Shown: one piece after another, positions 63,364-64,000 of the stretch
Position numbering within the stretch: position 1 is the first letter of the stretch
Layout of the letters: each line of letters starts with the position of its first letter
Source: Ianthella basta
Taxonomy: Eukaryota; Porifera; Demospongiae; Verongiida; Ianthellidae
DNA length: 64,000 nucleotides
Assembly (NCBI GenBank): GCA_964019415.1
Contig: OZ025868.1
Location: forward strand, 5,867,371 to 5,931,370
Direction: 5' to 3'
Position numbers and translations under genes: made by a program
Notes under the pieces: generated by a model
What the model saw: only the letters and a program-made list of their open reading frames with translations
Database searches by the model: none
Told to the model about the DNA's origin: nothing

Positions 63364-63516
63364 AGAAAGTTGGCAGCAGTGCAGGACTGAGTTCCATCAT
63401 ACATGAAAACCTAGAAGGAAAGCGGGAATGGAAACTAACAGAATGGGCATGAGACACCAGATTCGTTACAGAGCAAACAAGCACTTTAGGAGAATTCAAT
63501 AATCTGCAGAATGATT
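63364..63516 (-). pseudogene. inverted fragment of C-gene intron 15 and exon 16
   Basis: The reverse strand reads the same sequence as C4 60880-61022: the end of intron 15, the CCTTCTAG acceptor and the first part of exon 16 (GGAACTCAGTCCTGCACTGC). A handful of substitutions separate them. It is a short, dead, inverted copy between C4 and the presumed next EGF gene. It shows that sequences from this cluster are also copied in inverted orientation. Confidence 0.8.
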
Positions 63517-64000
63517 GTTGCAACAGAGACAAATATACGCAATTATGTGGCATTTTTATTCTTTACAAGGTACCTTCCAAATATGCATAGCTATAATAAT
63601 AACTGAATTGGAGGTAAACAACTAAGAGTTTATTGTTTCCCCTTTCACAACACTGAAACTATAATTTTTAATATTGTCATTGTTTTCCTTTCCTCTTAAA
63701 AGGTGTATTTCCTGTTTTGCATTGCTTTTTGTTTCAGGAGTAGCACGTTGTGTTACATTCAAATCAATATTGTTCTGTTTTTCTGCATATGTCACATGGT
63801 TGCATGTATGTTTCTTACCCCCATCTTTCTGTATTAATGTGTAAGTGAGCGTTGGACCTTCAAATTACCTACATAAGTAACAGTTAGTCTTATTACCCCC
63901 AGAAAGCATGAATTTTGACTTGGCACTGGCTAGAACAGGAGAGTGCTAAATCTCGAAAATTCTACACTACAGTTGGAAGAAGGACTACCATATTTAATGA
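63517..64000. other. right edge: sequence related to the A2 upstream region
   Basis: About 63620-63740 aligns with 23297-23400 upstream of A2 (GAAACTAT, GTATTTCCTGTT, TTTCAGGAGT). The next EGF-receptor gene may therefore begin beyond the window. No coding exon is supported within it. Confidence 0.45.

Overview
This is eukaryotic, almost certainly metazoan DNA. Every gene is split by GT-AG introns. The products are animal-type cell-surface receptors (EGF, Ig and FN3 modules, signal peptides, single membrane spans), and long TG/CA microsatellites are everywhere. The mix of EGF/Ig/FN3 receptors with a bacterial-Pmp-like beta-helix receptor best fits a sponge or another early-branching animal. 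That assignment is inference. All genes recognised are on the + strand. I assembled exon models by hand from splice sites, phase continuity and comparison between paralogous copies.

The window is a tandem array built from a repeating pair. Family A is a five-EGF, single-pass membrane protein with a proline-rich cytoplasmic tail. Family C is a 19-exon receptor: signal peptide, Pmp-like right-handed beta-helix, Cys-rich stalk, about nine membrane segments and a cytoplasmic tail. A decayed one-EGF plus TM relic (D) lies between A and C in loci 2-4.

Locus 1 is A1 (782-4468), then an Ig/FN3 receptor B found only here (7734-10404), an orphan tail exon (11167-11500) and C1 (11919-22018). Locus 2 is A2 (23533-26996), D2 and C2, which is cut off after exon 9 (28927-34750). 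Locus 3 is A3, lacking its 5' exons (35233-37008), D3 and C3, which is complete (38939-48733). Locus 4 is a 69-bp stub of A4, D4 and C4, which is complete (51726-62761). Sequence resembling the region upstream of A2 reappears at 63620-63740, so the array probably continues.

Loci 2 and 3 come from a near-perfect direct duplication of about 10.01 kb (25021-35032 and 35033-45042) whose junction has only 2 bp of microhomology. It cut both genes at the join, producing a tail-less C2 and a head-less A3. A second junction near 49749 deleted nearly all of A4. C1 and C3 share an almost identical block over the last exon and 3' flank, and intron 4 of C4 is a mosaic of two paralogue types.

The picture is a rapidly turning-over cluster of paired surface receptors, a plausible recognition locus (self/non-self or microbial). 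No sequence here proves that function, and assembly duplication must be excluded for the 10-kb repeat.
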